This document shows positions 28,249-38,129 of a stretch of DNA of 64,000 bases, piece after piece. Both the position numbers and the translations under genes were made by a program. Within the stretch, counting starts at the first letter, position 1. Every line of letters starts with the position of its first letter. Under the pieces are notes generated by a model. The model was not told the DNA's origin and did not search any database. It saw nothing but the letters and a program-made list of their open reading frames with translations. The stretch is from Hyphomicrobium_A sp963724945 (GTDB taxonomy: Bacteria > Pseudomonadota > Alphaproteobacteria > Rhizobiales > Hyphomicrobiaceae). The stretch is taken from the NCBI GenBank assembly GCA_963724945.1, contig CAVRWL010000003.1, positions 1,984,001 to 2,048,000 on the forward strand, read 5' to 3'.

Positions 28249-29533
28249 TCAGGATGCGTGCGCCTTCTCGCTGTCTTGCTCCTTGCTATCTTGCACGTAG
28301 AGATGCGCCCTGCGCAGGCTGGGGAACATGTGCGCCCACAATCCGGTGAGCACGACCGAGCCCACGCCGCCAAAGATCGCGGCGCCGATGGGACCTAGGA
28401 TGCGTGCGGCGACGCCGCTCTCGAACTCGCCCAGCTCATTCGACGCGCTGATGAACAGGCTCGAGACCGCCGACACGCGCCCGCGCATAGGGTCGGGCGT
28501 CAGGATCTGCACGAGGCTCTGGCGCACGAAGACCGATACCGAGTCGGCGGCACCCAGCAACGCGAGTGCGAGCATCGAGACCCAGACCCAGTTCGAGACC
28601 GCAAAGACGACGGTCGCTGCACCGTAGACGGCGACGGCGCACAGCATCCAGAAGCCGGCGTCGCGGTGGATGGGGCGCATGCTCAGCGCGAGCGCCATGA
28701 GGCCGCCGCCGATCGCGGGCGCGGAGCGCAACAGCCCGAACCCTTCGGCGCCGATATGCAGGATGTCGCGCGCGAATACCGGCAGCAGCGCCGTCACGCC
28801 GCCGAGCAGCACGGCGAAGAGATCGAGCGAGATCGCGCCGAACACCACCTTGTTCGACCACACATAGGCGAGGCCTTCCGCGATCAGCGTGAGACGGGCG
28901 CCGCCGGCGTGATCGGGCTTGGTGTTGGCGCGGATCGAGAACACGGCGAGGCCGGCAACGATATAGAGCGCGCCTGCCGCCGCGAAGGACAGCGGCACGG
29001 AGACGGCGCACAAGACGCCGCCGAGCCACGGCCCCAGCACCATGCCCGTCTGCATGGCGAGCGAGTTGACGCCGATGGCGCGCGGCGAGCACCTCGCGCG
29101 GCACCAGCATGGGGCCGAGGGAAGCGCTTGCCGGCATGGTAAAGGCGCGCGCGATGCCGAACACGCCCGCCACGGCGAAAATGGCGATGAGGCTCGGCCG
29201 CGCGGCGGTCGCCAAGCCAGCGAGCGTGCCCGAGCACACGAGCTGCAGGCCGATACACGCCATGACGATCTTGCGTCGGTCGTAGCGGTCCGCCGTCTCG
29301 CCCGCGAGCAAGACGAGCGCGAACATCGGCAGGAACTGCACGAGCCCGATCATGCCGACGAGGAACGAACTCTGCTCGACCGAGTGATCGAGGCGCGCAA
29401 TCGAGTAGACCTGCCAGCCGAGCGTGACGCTGTTGGTCAGCATGGCGATGGTGGAAAGAAAGCGGCCGAGCAGCAGAAGGGAGAAGTTGGGGTAGCGCCG
29501 GAGCAGCGACGGCAAAGAGATGGATTGGTTCAT
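28249..29533 (-). pseudogene. MFS transporter (EntS-like) with one frameshift
   Basis: The N-terminal half (29533 frame) gives about five transmembrane helices with the MFS loop 'GETADRYDRRKIV'. Near 29090 ('LVPREVLA') coding passes to another frame beginning 'IGVNSLAMQTGMVLGPWLGG' and continues to 28249. One extra base in a GC-rich CGCGCG run explains it. The joined 12-helix protein of about 425 residues resembles enterobactin-exporter/macrolide-efflux MFS members. Substrate unknown. Most likely an intact gene with a sequence error. Confidence 0.8.
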
Positions 29534-29858
29534 CTTGGTCGGTCGTCGTTGCGCTCTTCGGCTCGTGACGTTGCTACGCGCTGGTCGCAGCGATCCTCAA
29601 TCTGCGTTTTTGCCAGCCCCGACAAGAGCCGCGGGTTGCGTGGGCCTGCGACACCTTTGCCGTCGCGGGACCGGAATCCTAACGCTCGAGCTCCGTTGAT
29701 GAGCAGCCACAGGAGAGCCGCGCGTGGCCATCGATTTCGGGCCGTCGATCACCGATGCGGTTCGGCCACTATGGGTTCGAATCCGGCCCGACTTGCTTGC
29801 GGGCGTACGCAACCTAAGGTAGAGTCGACGATGTTCTTCGTTATAGCGATTGATTGAA
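29534..29858. other. Intergenic region before a low-GC lipoprotein
   Basis: 325 bases between divergent genes. No supported gene was found. Base composition falls toward the right, approaching the low-GC gene that follows. Confidence 0.3.
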
Positions 29859-31079
29859 ATGTTTCGAGCTTCTGCGTTTGTGTTCCTTGCGTGCTCGCTG
29901 CTTGGTTGTGCACAAGTCCAGCTTGAGCACCAATCAGACTCCTTCAATCGGGCGGGAGCAACCACGCTTAGCGACCAGGTGCTCCTGAATGCGGTTCGAG
30001 CCAGTCTCGACCTGCCGATGTCGTTCACGAAGCTCCAAAAATTCACAGCCGGAAATATGGCAAATGGAAGTTTTGCTCCAAAGCTTCCTTTTGGCCCTGA
30101 GGCCGCGAGCGTCTTTGACCTTGGACCAATGTTGAGCTGGTCAAGTGGCGTGCAATCGATCGAGTACGTTGATGTCAACAACGGCACGCCGTTGGCCAAG
30201 CTTAATGAGTTACTGCAATACGACACGTTCGACCGCTATGCCGGACAAGGCTTTAGCGGGGCTCTCCTGGAGATGATCTTATCCCAGTACGTTGAGATTT
30301 ACGCGGACCTGAGCGCAGCGCTCGTTTCCCAATATCACAGAAAGTGTAACAGCCCTGCCGAACCGAAATCTGATTACAGAATCGCGTGCGAGCAACTTCG
30401 AGAGATCCGGGGACGATGCAAGAAGCTTTGGTTCGAGGAACCGCCGATCCGGCTTGAGGGAAGACAGTATTTCTACCTGATCCTCAACGGCGCCGGCACC
30501 GCATGCGAGTACTTGAGTTTCCGTTCCGTGGGACTGATGCTTGGGCTTTCCGGCTATGGGGCAGACCTCAAGCTCGAATCCAAGAAAGTGCCCACGAAGA
30601 CTGCCGACGGTAAGACGGTTGCGACTGAGACAACCGTTGCCAAGCAGATTGTCAACTTTCAGGAGCCAAGGGTGCAGCGGGCGTTCCAGGCTGTCGAAAA
30701 GAGACTGAAGGCCTACGAGAATCGTCATGCGATTAAGCACACATTCAGGTCTCCCAAGTCTCTCCTCTCTTACCTAGGCAATCTTATTGCTCTCCAAAAC
30801 TATTCGCCGGACAAATATGTGCCGGAAATCGTCCTCCGGGGTGGAAAACGAATGACCATATTCCGGGTGATGCAGGGCACGCCGGGGAGCGAGGGGGCGG
30901 CACTGACCGTGCGCGGTCCTAATGGCGACACGTTCTATGTTCCAGAACCCGACTATGGTTCCCCAACGCGGGATCAAACGCTGCGCGTTCTGGCCCTGGC
31001 AAGTGAGGTCGTAAACGCGGCGATTAGCGAAAAGGACATCCCGCCGCCGACGAGCGTCGTGGTTCAGGCGATACAATAA
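29859..31079 (+). CDS. Low-GC lipoprotein of unknown function
   Basis: 406 residues from the ATG at 29859. The head ends in lipobox 'CSLLGC' (Cys about residue 17), so it is a predicted lipoprotein. The mature protein has no recognised domain. It contains 'FSGALLEMILSQYVEIYADL', a Cys-containing middle region and a C-terminal 'IFRVMQGTPGSEGAALTVRGPNGDTFYVPEPDYGSPTRDQTLRVL'-like stretch. Codon choice and base composition are clearly less GC-rich than in neighbours, suggesting transfer. It ends 33 bases before the convergent permease gene. Confidence 0.7.
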   Translation: MFRASAFVFLACSLLGCAQVQLEHQSDSFNRAGATTLSDQVLLNAVRASLDLPMSFTKLQKFTAGNMANGSFAPKLPFGPEAASVFDLGPMLSWSSGVQSIEYVDVNNGTPLAKLNELLQYDTFDRYAGQGFSGALLEMILSQYVEIYADLSAALVSQYHRKCNSPAEPKSDYRIACEQLREIRGRCKKLWFEEPPIRLEGRQYFYLILNGAGTACEYLSFRSVGLMLGLSGYGADLKLESKKVPTKTADGKTVATETTVAKQIVNFQEPRVQRAFQAVEKRLKAYENRHAIKHTFRSPKSLLSYLGNLIALQNYSPDKYVPEIVLRGGKRMTIFRVMQGTPGSEGAALTVRGPNGDTFYVPEPDYGSPTRDQTLRVLALASEVVNAAISEKDIPPPTSVVVQAIQ

Positions 31080-31112
31080 GCGGGCCTGATTGCGGTGCTT
31101 ACGCTACTGGGG

Positions 31113-32360
31113 TCAACGCGCAAGCTCGCTCAACAAGAGGCCGAGGCTCGTCAAGAGGCCCGCCACGGGCACCCAGGCCGGCACGACAAAGGCGGCAGCG
31201 GGCGCGGCGACACGGGCGATCTTGAGTTGCAGGAGCGCGGCGTTGACGAAGGCGAAGATCAAAAGCGACAGCCGCGCCGTCGCCTCGGCCAGGCCTTCGA
31301 TCGGAAAAGCGACGGCGAGCACCAGCGCCGCCGCGACGACGAGCGCCGTCGCCTGCAGCGGCGTGTGCGTCGTGGCGTTGACACGGCCGAGGACGGCGGG
31401 GAGCAGGCCCTGCGCGGCCATGCCGTAGAGCACGCGCGAGCCCATCACCATGAACACGATGACGCCGTTGATGGTCGCCACGATGGAGACGGCGGTGATG
31501 ACCGCGGGCGAGGCGCCGGTGACGCGCGTAAAGACGAGGCTCAAGGGCGCCGCCGTTGCGGCAAGGTCGGCGCGCGGAACGGCGACGAGGGCGACCCACA
31601 CGACGCCGACGTAGAGCAGCGTCACGAGGAGGAGCGTGAGGAAGATCGCGCGCGGCAGCGTGCGCGCCGGCTCCCTGACCTCCTCTGCGATGTTGGCGAG
31701 CCCTTCAAAGCCGATGAAGGCGAAGAAGGCGAGCAGCACCGCGCTCAAGATCCCGGCCCAGGGCGCCGTCCCGCTCAAGTCTGCCCACGCCTCCGGCAGC
31801 CGCGTGAAGAGATCGGGAACGTCGCGCGCGCCGACGAAGATGATCGTGATGAGCCCACCCACCTCGATCACGGTCATGATGCCGGCAAAGGAGACCGACT
31901 CCAGGATGCCCCAGGCGGTGACCGCGCCCATGGCGAGCACGACGCCGATGACAATCACTTTGAGCGGCAGATCGAGGAAAACCTGGATGTAGCCGGCGCT
32001 TCCGCGGCTGACTGTTGCTGCCGAGATCACGGCGGCGCACACGACGAGCAGGCCCACGAGCAGCGCCAGAGCATCCGACTTGAAGGCCGCCCGCACGTAC
32101 GCCGACTCGCCGGACGATTGCGGCATGCGCGAGCCGAGCTCGGCGAAGGAGGCCGCCGATGGCGCCATGACGAGCGCGGCGAGCACGAACGAGAAAGGTG
32201 CGTGCATGCCGGCGCGAGCCGCAGCCGGCGCGATCAGCACGTAGATGCCGGCGCCGATCGTCACGCCGAGCCCGTAGAGGACGGCGAGGGGAAGGCCCAA
32301 CGTGCGCTTCAGTCGCGGCCCCTCGGGTCGGGCCGCCTCCCCGCTTGCAGCCTCGCTCAA
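31113..32360 (-). CDS. APC-superfamily amino-acid permease
   Basis: 415 residues, about 12 hydrophobic segments. The first helix 'PLAVLYGLGVTIGAGIYVLIAPAA' holds the APC substrate loop G-X-G-I-X. 'FFAFIGFEGLANIAEEVREPARTLPRAI' is the helix-6/loop signature of amino-acid permeases. It should import amino acids in symport with protons. It stands alone. Confidence 0.88.
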   Translation of the reverse strand: MSEAASGEAARPEGPRLKRTLGLPLAVLYGLGVTIGAGIYVLIAPAAARAGMHAPFSFVLAALVMAPSAASFAELGSRMPQSSGESAYVRAAFKSDALALLVGLLVVCAAVISAATVSRGSAGYIQVFLDLPLKVIVIGVVLAMGAVTAWGILESVSFAGIMTVIEVGGLITIIFVGARDVPDLFTRLPEAWADLSGTAPWAGILSAVLLAFFAFIGFEGLANIAEEVREPARTLPRAIFLTLLLVTLLYVGVVWVALVAVPRADLAATAAPLSLVFTRVTGASPAVITAVSIVATINGVIVFMVMGSRVLYGMAAQGLLPAVLGRVNATTHTPLQATALVVAAALVLAVAFPIEGLAEATARLSLLIFAFVNAALLQLKIARVAAPAAAFVVPAWVPVAGLLTSLGLLLSELAR

Positions 32361-32509
32361 TTCCGCCTCCTCCGCCGGCTTTCGAGCCCCCTCGTGGCAC
32401 CCATTTGCGCCGCGACGAAGGCCGCGTATCCCGACGTCGAAGGCCGGACTGGACGGGGCGCGCGCAACCGGGACTATATCGCCGCGATTAAATACCGGGA
32501 GCCCTCTCG

Positions 32510-34000
32510 ATGGCCGCAGCAGACGTCTGGAGCCGCGATTACCTGAAGGAGCGCCTGGAGACCGCGCTCCTCAATCCGATCCGCGCCTTCCGTCCGCACT
32601 ACCTCCCGCTCATGATGGTCTACTTCGCCTACGGCGCTCTGGGCCTCATCTCGGTTGCCGAGAGCTTCTGGATCAAGAAGTCGCTGACGCTGAGTCCCGT
32701 CGAGCTCGCGGCCTTGAACGTATGGCTGACGCTGCCGTGGACCGTGAAGATGGTGTTCGGCGAGCTCGTCGATGCGGTGCCGCTCTTCGGCTCGCAGCGC
32801 CGCTCCTACGTGTTCATCGGTGCGACCTTCATCGCGGCCGGCCTCCTGCTGCTGGCGGGCGCCGCCGGCGGCTGGCTCACGTTCGCAACCCCGGAGAACC
32901 TCTACCGGATGGGGGCGTTCGCGAGCGTGCTCGGGGTCGTCATCCAGGACGTGGCCGCCGACGCCATGAGCACCGAGGTCGTCGAGCGCGAGAACCCGGA
33001 TGGTTCGCCGCGCGACAAGGGCGAGGTCGACCGCGAGCTCGGCATGGTGCAGGTGCTGGGGCGGCTCGCGCTCTCCTTCGGCATCTTCTTGGTGGCGGGC
33101 CTCGCAGGCTGGATCGCCAGCATCTACAGCTATGCAACCGTCTTTCTCCTCGGCCTCGTCATCCCCGTCGTCTCGGTCTCAGGCGCGCTGCTGATCAGCT
33201 TGAAGCCCGTGGAGCGGAGCGCCATCGACTGGCGCATCTTGGGCGGCGGCCTCGCCTACGGCGCTTTTGTCCTCGCGCTCGCCGGCGCCGAGATCCCCTA
33301 CAACCAGGAGATCATTTTCGTCGTATCGATGACGGTGGTGTGCGCCATGCTGTGGCGCGTCGTGCGCGAACTCGATCAGGCGACGAAGGACACGATCTTC
33401 TATGCCGCGCTCCTCATCTTTATCTATCGCGCCGCCCCTGGCGTGGGCCAGGGCTATACCTGGTTCGTGATCGACGTGTTGGGCTTCGATGAGGCCTTCC
33501 AGGGCACGCTGAACCAGATCGGAGCGGGGCTCGCGCTCCTCGGCATGTGGCTCTTCTCCGACGCGATCACGCGCAAGCCGGTGCCGACGGTGCTCTTGTG
33601 GCTCACAGTGGCGACGACGCTGCTGTCGCTGCCGAGCCTGGGCCTGACGCTAGGCTTGAGCGATTGGACCGAGCGCGTATTCGGCTTCGGCGCGCGCACG
33701 ATCGCCATCATCGACGTAGCGGCCGCCTCGCCGTTCGCCCAGCTCAGCATGATCCCACTCCTGACGCTGTGCGCGATCTACGCGCCCAAGGGACACCGGG
33801 CGACCTGGTTCGCGCTCATGGCATCCTTGATGAACCTTGCCCTCGTCGCGGGCGCCCTGCAGACGAAGTACTTGAACGAGATCTTCGTCGTCGGCCGCGG
33901 CTCCTACGCCAACCTGCCCCACATCATGCTGTGGGCGATCGGGATTGGCTTCTTCGTGCCGCTGGCGGCGATCCTCGGCTTCGGCCGCCGCCTGCGGTGA
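32510..34000 (+). CDS. BT1/folate-biopterin-type MFS transporter
   Basis: 496 residues with about 12 membrane segments. 'LPWTVKMVFGELVDAVPLFGSQRRSYVFIGA' and 'VIQDVAADAMSTEVVE' are the signature loops of the BT1 (folate-biopterin transporter) family, known from protozoa, plants and cyanobacteria. The bacterial members' substrates are mostly untested. Pterin transport is attractive in an H4MPT-using cell but is only speculation here. Confidence 0.75.
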   Translation: MAAADVWSRDYLKERLETALLNPIRAFRPHYLPLMMVYFAYGALGLISVAESFWIKKSLTLSPVELAALNVWLTLPWTVKMVFGELVDAVPLFGSQRRSYVFIGATFIAAGLLLLAGAAGGWLTFATPENLYRMGAFASVLGVVIQDVAADAMSTEVVERENPDGSPRDKGEVDRELGMVQVLGRLALSFGIFLVAGLAGWIASIYSYATVFLLGLVIPVVSVSGALLISLKPVERSAIDWRILGGGLAYGAFVLALAGAEIPYNQEIIFVVSMTVVCAMLWRVVRELDQATKDTIFYAALLIFIYRAAPGVGQGYTWFVIDVLGFDEAFQGTLNQIGAGLALLGMWLFSDAITRKPVPTVLLWLTVATTLLSLPSLGLTLGLSDWTERVFGFGARTIAIIDVAAASPFAQLSMIPLLTLCAIYAPKGHRATWFALMASLMNLALVAGALQTKYLNEIFVVGRGSYANLPHIMLWAIGIGFFVPLAAILGFGRRLR

Positions 34001-34121
34001 GGGCGGGCTGGGGAGGCCATCGGCCGCGGGGATTGATGCGCGTCAATTCTCTGGTGAGGCTTCCCGCGGAGACTGAGAACCCTTAGATAGGACCCGGCGA
34101 ACAATCGAGTGGAGCACCACC

Positions 34122-34572
34122 ATGAAGCCGACGACGACTTGGATCCTGATCGCCGATGGCGGGCGGGCGCAACTCTTCGCCAACCACGGTCCGGGAAAGG
34201 GCGTGGAGGCGGTGGTGGGCGGCGCGTTCGACGCCGACCACCGGGCGGACCACGAGATCGTCAGCGACAAGAAGGGCCGCACCCACGAGTTCGGTCGGGG
34301 TGACGCGGCACGCGATCGAGCCGCACACCGATCCCCACCGCGAGCTTAAGCGGACCTTCTCCGAGCACCTTGCCGCAATGCTCGACAAGCAGCTCGCACA
34401 GAAGTCGTTCGATCGCCTGATCCTCGTGGCGCCGCCGGTGACGCTCGGCGACCTCAGGAAGGCGCTGTCCAATCACGTCAAGGCCGTGCTCTACGCCGAG
34501 CTCGACAAAGACCTGACCAAGACGCCCATGCACGAGCTGCCGGGCCACTTGGGCGCCGTGCTCGCCGTCTGA
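34122..34572 (+). pseudogene. Host-attachment-family protein, frameshifted
   Basis: 'TTWILIADGGRAQLFANHGPG' begins the family known as host attachment protein (from an Agrobacterium gene). The second half, 'RHAIEPHTDPHRELKRTFSEHLAAMLD' to the stop at 34572, lies one frame over. The shift falls in the GGGG run near 34300, a homopolymer-type one-base gain. Repaired length is about 149 residues, normal for the family. Members are widespread in free-living bacteria, so the name should not be read as a role. Confidence 0.75.
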
Positions 34573-34606
34573 CCGGCGAAAGCCTGGGAGGAGCTGGGAG
34601 GAGGGC

Positions 34607-35485
34607 ATGAGCGCCAGCTTAGAAGAGCAGAACCTGCGCGTGCTCGCCGGCATCGATCTCACCGAGCGCAGCCGGCATGCGTTCGCGCGCGCAGTGGATC
34701 TGGCGCGGACGCCGGGCGCAAGCCTCTCGCTCCTGCATGTGACGAGCGATGCGATGCCCAATCAGTTGGCTCTCGCGCACGAGGTCTACGCGGGCGAGGT
34801 GCTGCGCGATCTCGCTATGAAGGCGCAGGCGGAAGGCGCAAAGGGCGTCGAATGCATCCTCGTGCGCGGGCGCGATTACGAGACGATCATCGAGGAGGCG
34901 CGAAAGACGCATTCTGACGTGATCGTGATCGGCACGCACCGCCCGAGCAGCCTCGTGCAGGACCTGCTGGGGACGACCGCCGACCGCGTGCTGCGCCTCG
35001 GCGGCCTGCCCGTGCTGCTCGTCAAGAAGAAGCCAGCGGGCGCCTATTCCTCGATCCTCGTCGCGGTCGATTTCTCGCAGGCCTCGCGCCGTGCGCTGGA
35101 CTTCGCCGTGCGTACGTTCCCGCAGGCGCGCATTTGCACCGTCACGGCTTACGGCTCGGCGCGGCGCTCACTTTTCGGCGATGATGCGGCCGAGCGTGAG
35201 GCAGCCGCCGAGACGCGGCGCCTGGCGCTGAAGGGCTTCTTGAACGAGGCTCGGCAGGCCGCTGGCCCTGCGTTCGAGGGCACGTTTGCAAAGATCGTCG
35301 CGATCGTCGAGCGGGGCTGGGCCGAGGACGTCATCGTGCGCGCGGCCGAGGCGGAAAAGCCCGATCTCATCGTCATGGGCACGCACGCGCGCGGCGGATT
35401 GCAGCACGCCGTTTTGGGTAGCGTCGCCGAGTGGGTGCTGACGCAAGCGCCGTGTGATGTGCTCGCCGTGCCGCCGGGCGATTGA
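34607..35485 (+). CDS. Tandem universal stress protein (two UspA domains)
   Basis: 292 residues from the ATG at 34607 with a GGAGG-type site. Two Usp folds in tandem. The first ends 'DVIVIGTHRPSSLVQDLLGTTADRVLR'; the second, from about residue 146 ('YSSILVAVDFSQAS'), ends 'DLIVMGTHARGGLQHAVLGSVAEWVL'. Both hold G-X2-H-X-G/S-like ATP-site motifs, more canonical in the second. Probably cytosolic and stress-related. It follows the host-attachment-type gene by 34 bases. Confidence 0.92.
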   Translation: MSASLEEQNLRVLAGIDLTERSRHAFARAVDLARTPGASLSLLHVTSDAMPNQLALAHEVYAGEVLRDLAMKAQAEGAKGVECILVRGRDYETIIEEARKTHSDVIVIGTHRPSSLVQDLLGTTADRVLRLGGLPVLLVKKKPAGAYSSILVAVDFSQASRRALDFAVRTFPQARICTVTAYGSARRSLFGDDAAEREAAAETRRLALKGFLNEARQAAGPAFEGTFAKIVAIVERGWAEDVIVRAAEAEKPDLIVMGTHARGGLQHAVLGSVAEWVLTQAPCDVLAVPPGD

Positions 35486-35503
35486 GCTTGTGAGGCGAGC
35501 GGA

Positions 35504-36388
35504 TCAGCTTTGCGCGCTGCCGGCATCCTTTGCCGCAAGTCCGCCGATCGCCGACCAGTCGAGCTTGTCGCCGCCCTGCGCGAGCAGCGTCAGGAAGCGG
35601 TCGCGCAACAGGCTTGCGAGCGGCATAGGCACGCGCAGATCGTCGCCGGCCGCGAGCGCGAGGCGTATGTCCTTGAGGCCGAGCGGCGCGGCAAAGCCCG
35701 CCGGCTCGAACCTCGCATCGGCGATGAGCGCGCCGTAGGTTTTGTAGACGGGCGCCCCGAACAGCGTCGAGGTGAGGATCTCGAGGTAGGCGTGCTTGTC
35801 GATGCCGCCCTTGCCGACGAGCGCCATGGCCTCGCCGAGCGCCTCGATGACGGAGGCGATCAGGAAGTTTCCGCTGAGCTTGACGAGATTGGAGGCTTCC
35901 GGCTCTTCCGACACGACGAAGATTTTCTGCGCGACGGCCTCGAGCAACGGCATCGCGGTCTTCACCGCGTCCGGCGCGCCGGCGGCGACGGCGAAAAGCT
36001 TGGCCGCTGCGGCGGCGTCCGGCCGGCCGAAGACGGTGGCGGCGACGTAGCGCTGGCCGGCTTCCGCGTGGGCTTTCGCCAGGCGCTTCGACAAGGCGAC
36101 GCTGATGGTGCTGCAAGAGATGTGGAGCGCGCCTTTTGCAAGCCCGGCGATCGCGCCTTGCGGACCGAAGACGACATCCTCCACCGCCGCGTCGTTCGCC
36201 AGCATGGTGAGGACGGCGTCGCCCTTGCTGGCCGCGGCCGGCGTATCGGCGATTTTCGCGCCGTGCGCCGCGAGCGGCTCGGCCTTGGCGCGGGTGCGAT
36301 TGTAGACGGTGACGGCCTGCCCGGCGCGCAGGAGGTTTGCCACCATCCCGCTTCCCATCTGCCCCAATCCGATAAAGCCGATCTGCAT
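35504..36388 (-). CDS. NAD(P)-dependent beta-hydroxyacid dehydrogenase
   Basis: 294 residues from the ATG at 36388, eight bases after AAGGA. The N-terminal Rossmann loop 'IGFIGLGQMGSGMVANLL' and the later 'LSGNFLIASVIEALGEAMALVGKGGID' (catalytic lysine segment) identify the 3-hydroxyisobutyrate/tartronate-semialdehyde/GLYR family. It likely reduces a short semialdehyde or oxidises the hydroxyacid; the substrate cannot be read from sequence. It sits 61 bases downstream of the molybdoenzyme maturation genes and may be the last gene of that run. Confidence 0.85.
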   Translation of the reverse strand: MQIGFIGLGQMGSGMVANLLRAGQAVTVYNRTRAKAEPLAAHGAKIADTPAAASKGDAVLTMLANDAAVEDVVFGPQGAIAGLAKGALHISCSTISVALSKRLAKAHAEAGQRYVAATVFGRPDAAAAAKLFAVAAGAPDAVKTAMPLLEAVAQKIFVVSEEPEASNLVKLSGNFLIASVIEALGEAMALVGKGGIDKHAYLEILTSTLFGAPVYKTYGALIADARFEPAGFAAPLGLKDIRLALAAGDDLRVPMPLASLLRDRFLTLLAQGGDKLDWSAIGGLAAKDAGSAQS

Positions 36389-36449
36389 GCCAATCATCCT
36401 TTCGCGTGCTCGAGCTCGAATGGGGCTCGAATGGGGGCCGGCCGGGACG

Positions 36450-37085
36450 TCACGGGCCTTGCGTGAAAGGCCGAGGCGAGAGGCCGGCCGACAGGCGCTG
36501 GGCTGCGTCGAGGTCGGCCGGCGTGTCGACGTCGGCGAAGGCCCACTCGTCGGCGAAGGCAACAGCCACGGCTTCAGCCTTGGCGTCCTGCAGAAGCCGC
36601 TTGGCGCCGCCCGGGCCGCTGAGCGCCATGAGTTCAGGAAAGAAGCGGCGCGGCCACAGAACCGGATTGCGCTGCGCTCCACTCGGTGTCGCGGGATAGA
36701 CGATCGCTCGCGTCTTGGCGCGCGCGAACGTTGACGCGAGGTTGCGCAGAAGGCCAGCGTTGAGGAACGGCATGTCGCCCGGCACGATGAAGGCGCCGTC
36801 GGTGTCGGCACGAAGGGCAGCGATCCCGGCGGCGATCGAGGAGCTAAGCCCGGTGCGCCAGTCTGGGTTCGCAACGAAGCGTACGGCGAGGCCGCTGAGC
36901 GCGGCGGCGATCGCTGGCTCGTGCTCCCCTGTGACCACGACGATCTCGCCGCCGGTGGCGTCGCGGACGACATCGACGACGCGGCGCACGAGCGGGCGCC
37001 CGTCGATGCGGGCGGTGAGCTTGTTCTCCGGCCCGAAGCGGCTGGAGCCGCCGGCGGCCAGCACTATGCTTGCGAGCTCGGGCAT
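36450..37085 (-). CDS. MobA-like/molybdopterin cytidylyltransferase-type protein
   Basis: 211 residues. 'IVLAAGGSSRFGPENKL' is the NTP-transferase nucleotide loop, and 'FIVPGDMPFLNAGLLRNL' carries the metal-binding Asp. This small single-domain form (MocA/CoxC-like) attaches CMP to molybdopterin for xanthine-oxidase-family enzymes. It starts 3 bases after the XdhC-like stop, so the operon link to the iorAB genes supports this role. Confidence 0.82.
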   Translation of the reverse strand: MPELASIVLAAGGSSRFGPENKLTARIDGRPLVRRVVDVVRDATGGEIVVVTGEHEPAIAAALSGLAVRFVANPDWRTGLSSSIAAGIAALRADTDGAFIVPGDMPFLNAGLLRNLASTFARAKTRAIVYPATPSGAQRNPVLWPRRFFPELMALSGPGGAKRLLQDAKAEAVAVAFADEWAFADVDTPADLDAAQRLSAGLSPRPFTQGP

Positions 37086-37088
37086 CGC

Positions 37089-38105
37089 TTAAGCTCCGCG
37101 CGCGACCTTGATGATCTGGCCGAGGATCGCCACGGCGATCTCGGCCGGCCCTTTGGCGCCGATTGCGAGCCCGATCGGCGCATGGATGCGGGCGAGCTCA
37201 TTATCGCCGAAGTCCGCCGCCTTGAGGCGCTCAATGCGTTTGGCGTGCGTCGTCTTGGAGCCGAGCGCGCCGACGTAGAGGCAGGGCGAGCGCAGCGCCG
37301 CGCTCAAAGCCTCGTCGTCGATGTGCGCCGCATGGGTCAGCGCGACGACGGCGGTGCGCTGATCGAGCCCAAGCGATTTGAGGGAAATCTCCGGCCATTC
37401 GCCGAGGCTCGTCGTTCCCGCGAAACGCTCCTCGGTCAGAAACGCGGAGCGCGGGTCCACGACGATGACGTCGTAGCCGACCTGGCGGGCGAGATCGGCA
37501 AGCACCTGCCCGATGTTGGTGGCTCCGGCGATGATCAGGCGCACGGGTGGCAGCAGCGCCTGCACGAAGACGCTGCCGTCGGCGGTATCGGCAAGGCGGC
37601 TGTCGCCGCTCGCGAGGCTCTGGGCCACCTCCGGCGGCAGCGCGGAGCCCGGCTCGTAGAGGCGGCGCGTGCCGGTAACGACGTCCGTCATTACCGCGAG
37701 CGGCGTGCGCGCACGCCGCGCCTCCAGCACGCGGTCGAGGTAGCCTTGGTCGCGTGCTCGCGCGAGCGGCTCGAGCAGCACCTTGATCTTGCCCCCGCAT
37801 GGCAGGCCGGCGCGCCATGCCGTCTCCTCGGCGACGCCGAACGCGATGAGGCGCGGGCGCCCGGCGGCCATCACGTCCGCGGCGGCCGCGATCACGTCGC
37901 CCTCGACGCAGCCGCCCGAAACCGAGCCTTGAAAGCGCTCCTCCGGCCCGATGACGAGCTGGCCGCCGACGGGCACGGGCGCCGATCCCCAGGTCGAGGC
38001 GACGGTTGCGAGCGCGACCTTGCCGTGCTCATCGAGCCATTTGCGGGCGACCTCGATCGGGTCGCGGGCGACGCTCGCGGTCTGCGTGGGATCGATGATG
38101 GTCAT
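37089..38105 (-). CDS. XdhC/CoxI-family molybdoenzyme maturation factor
   Basis: 338 residues. The N-terminal XdhC domain has 'VASTWGSAPVPVGGQLVI' and 'GSVSGGCVEGDV'. The C-terminal Rossmann domain has 'LIIAGATNIGQVLADLARQVGYDVIVVDPR' and a late 'PIGLAIGAKGPAEIAVAI'. Family members load and sulfurate the Mo cofactor of xanthine-dehydrogenase-type enzymes. It sits between the diheme cytochrome gene (24 bases) and the MobA-like gene. Confidence 0.9.
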   Translation of the reverse strand: MTIIDPTQTASVARDPIEVARKWLDEHGKVALATVASTWGSAPVPVGGQLVIGPEERFQGSVSGGCVEGDVIAAAADVMAAGRPRLIAFGVAEETAWRAGLPCGGKIKVLLEPLARARDQGYLDRVLEARRARTPLAVMTDVVTGTRRLYEPGSALPPEVAQSLASGDSRLADTADGSVFVQALLPPVRLIIAGATNIGQVLADLARQVGYDVIVVDPRSAFLTEERFAGTTSLGEWPEISLKSLGLDQRTAVVALTHAAHIDDEALSAALRSPCLYVGALGSKTTHAKRIERLKAADFGDNELARIHAPIGLAIGAKGPAEIAVAILGQIIKVARGA

Positions 38106-38129
38106 GTTATGCCTCGCGATGTGCGATCT

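Noticed and set aside
34122..34572. Role in host attachment
   Set aside because: The family name comes from one Agrobacterium study; members are widespread in free-living bacteria, so no host interaction is inferred.
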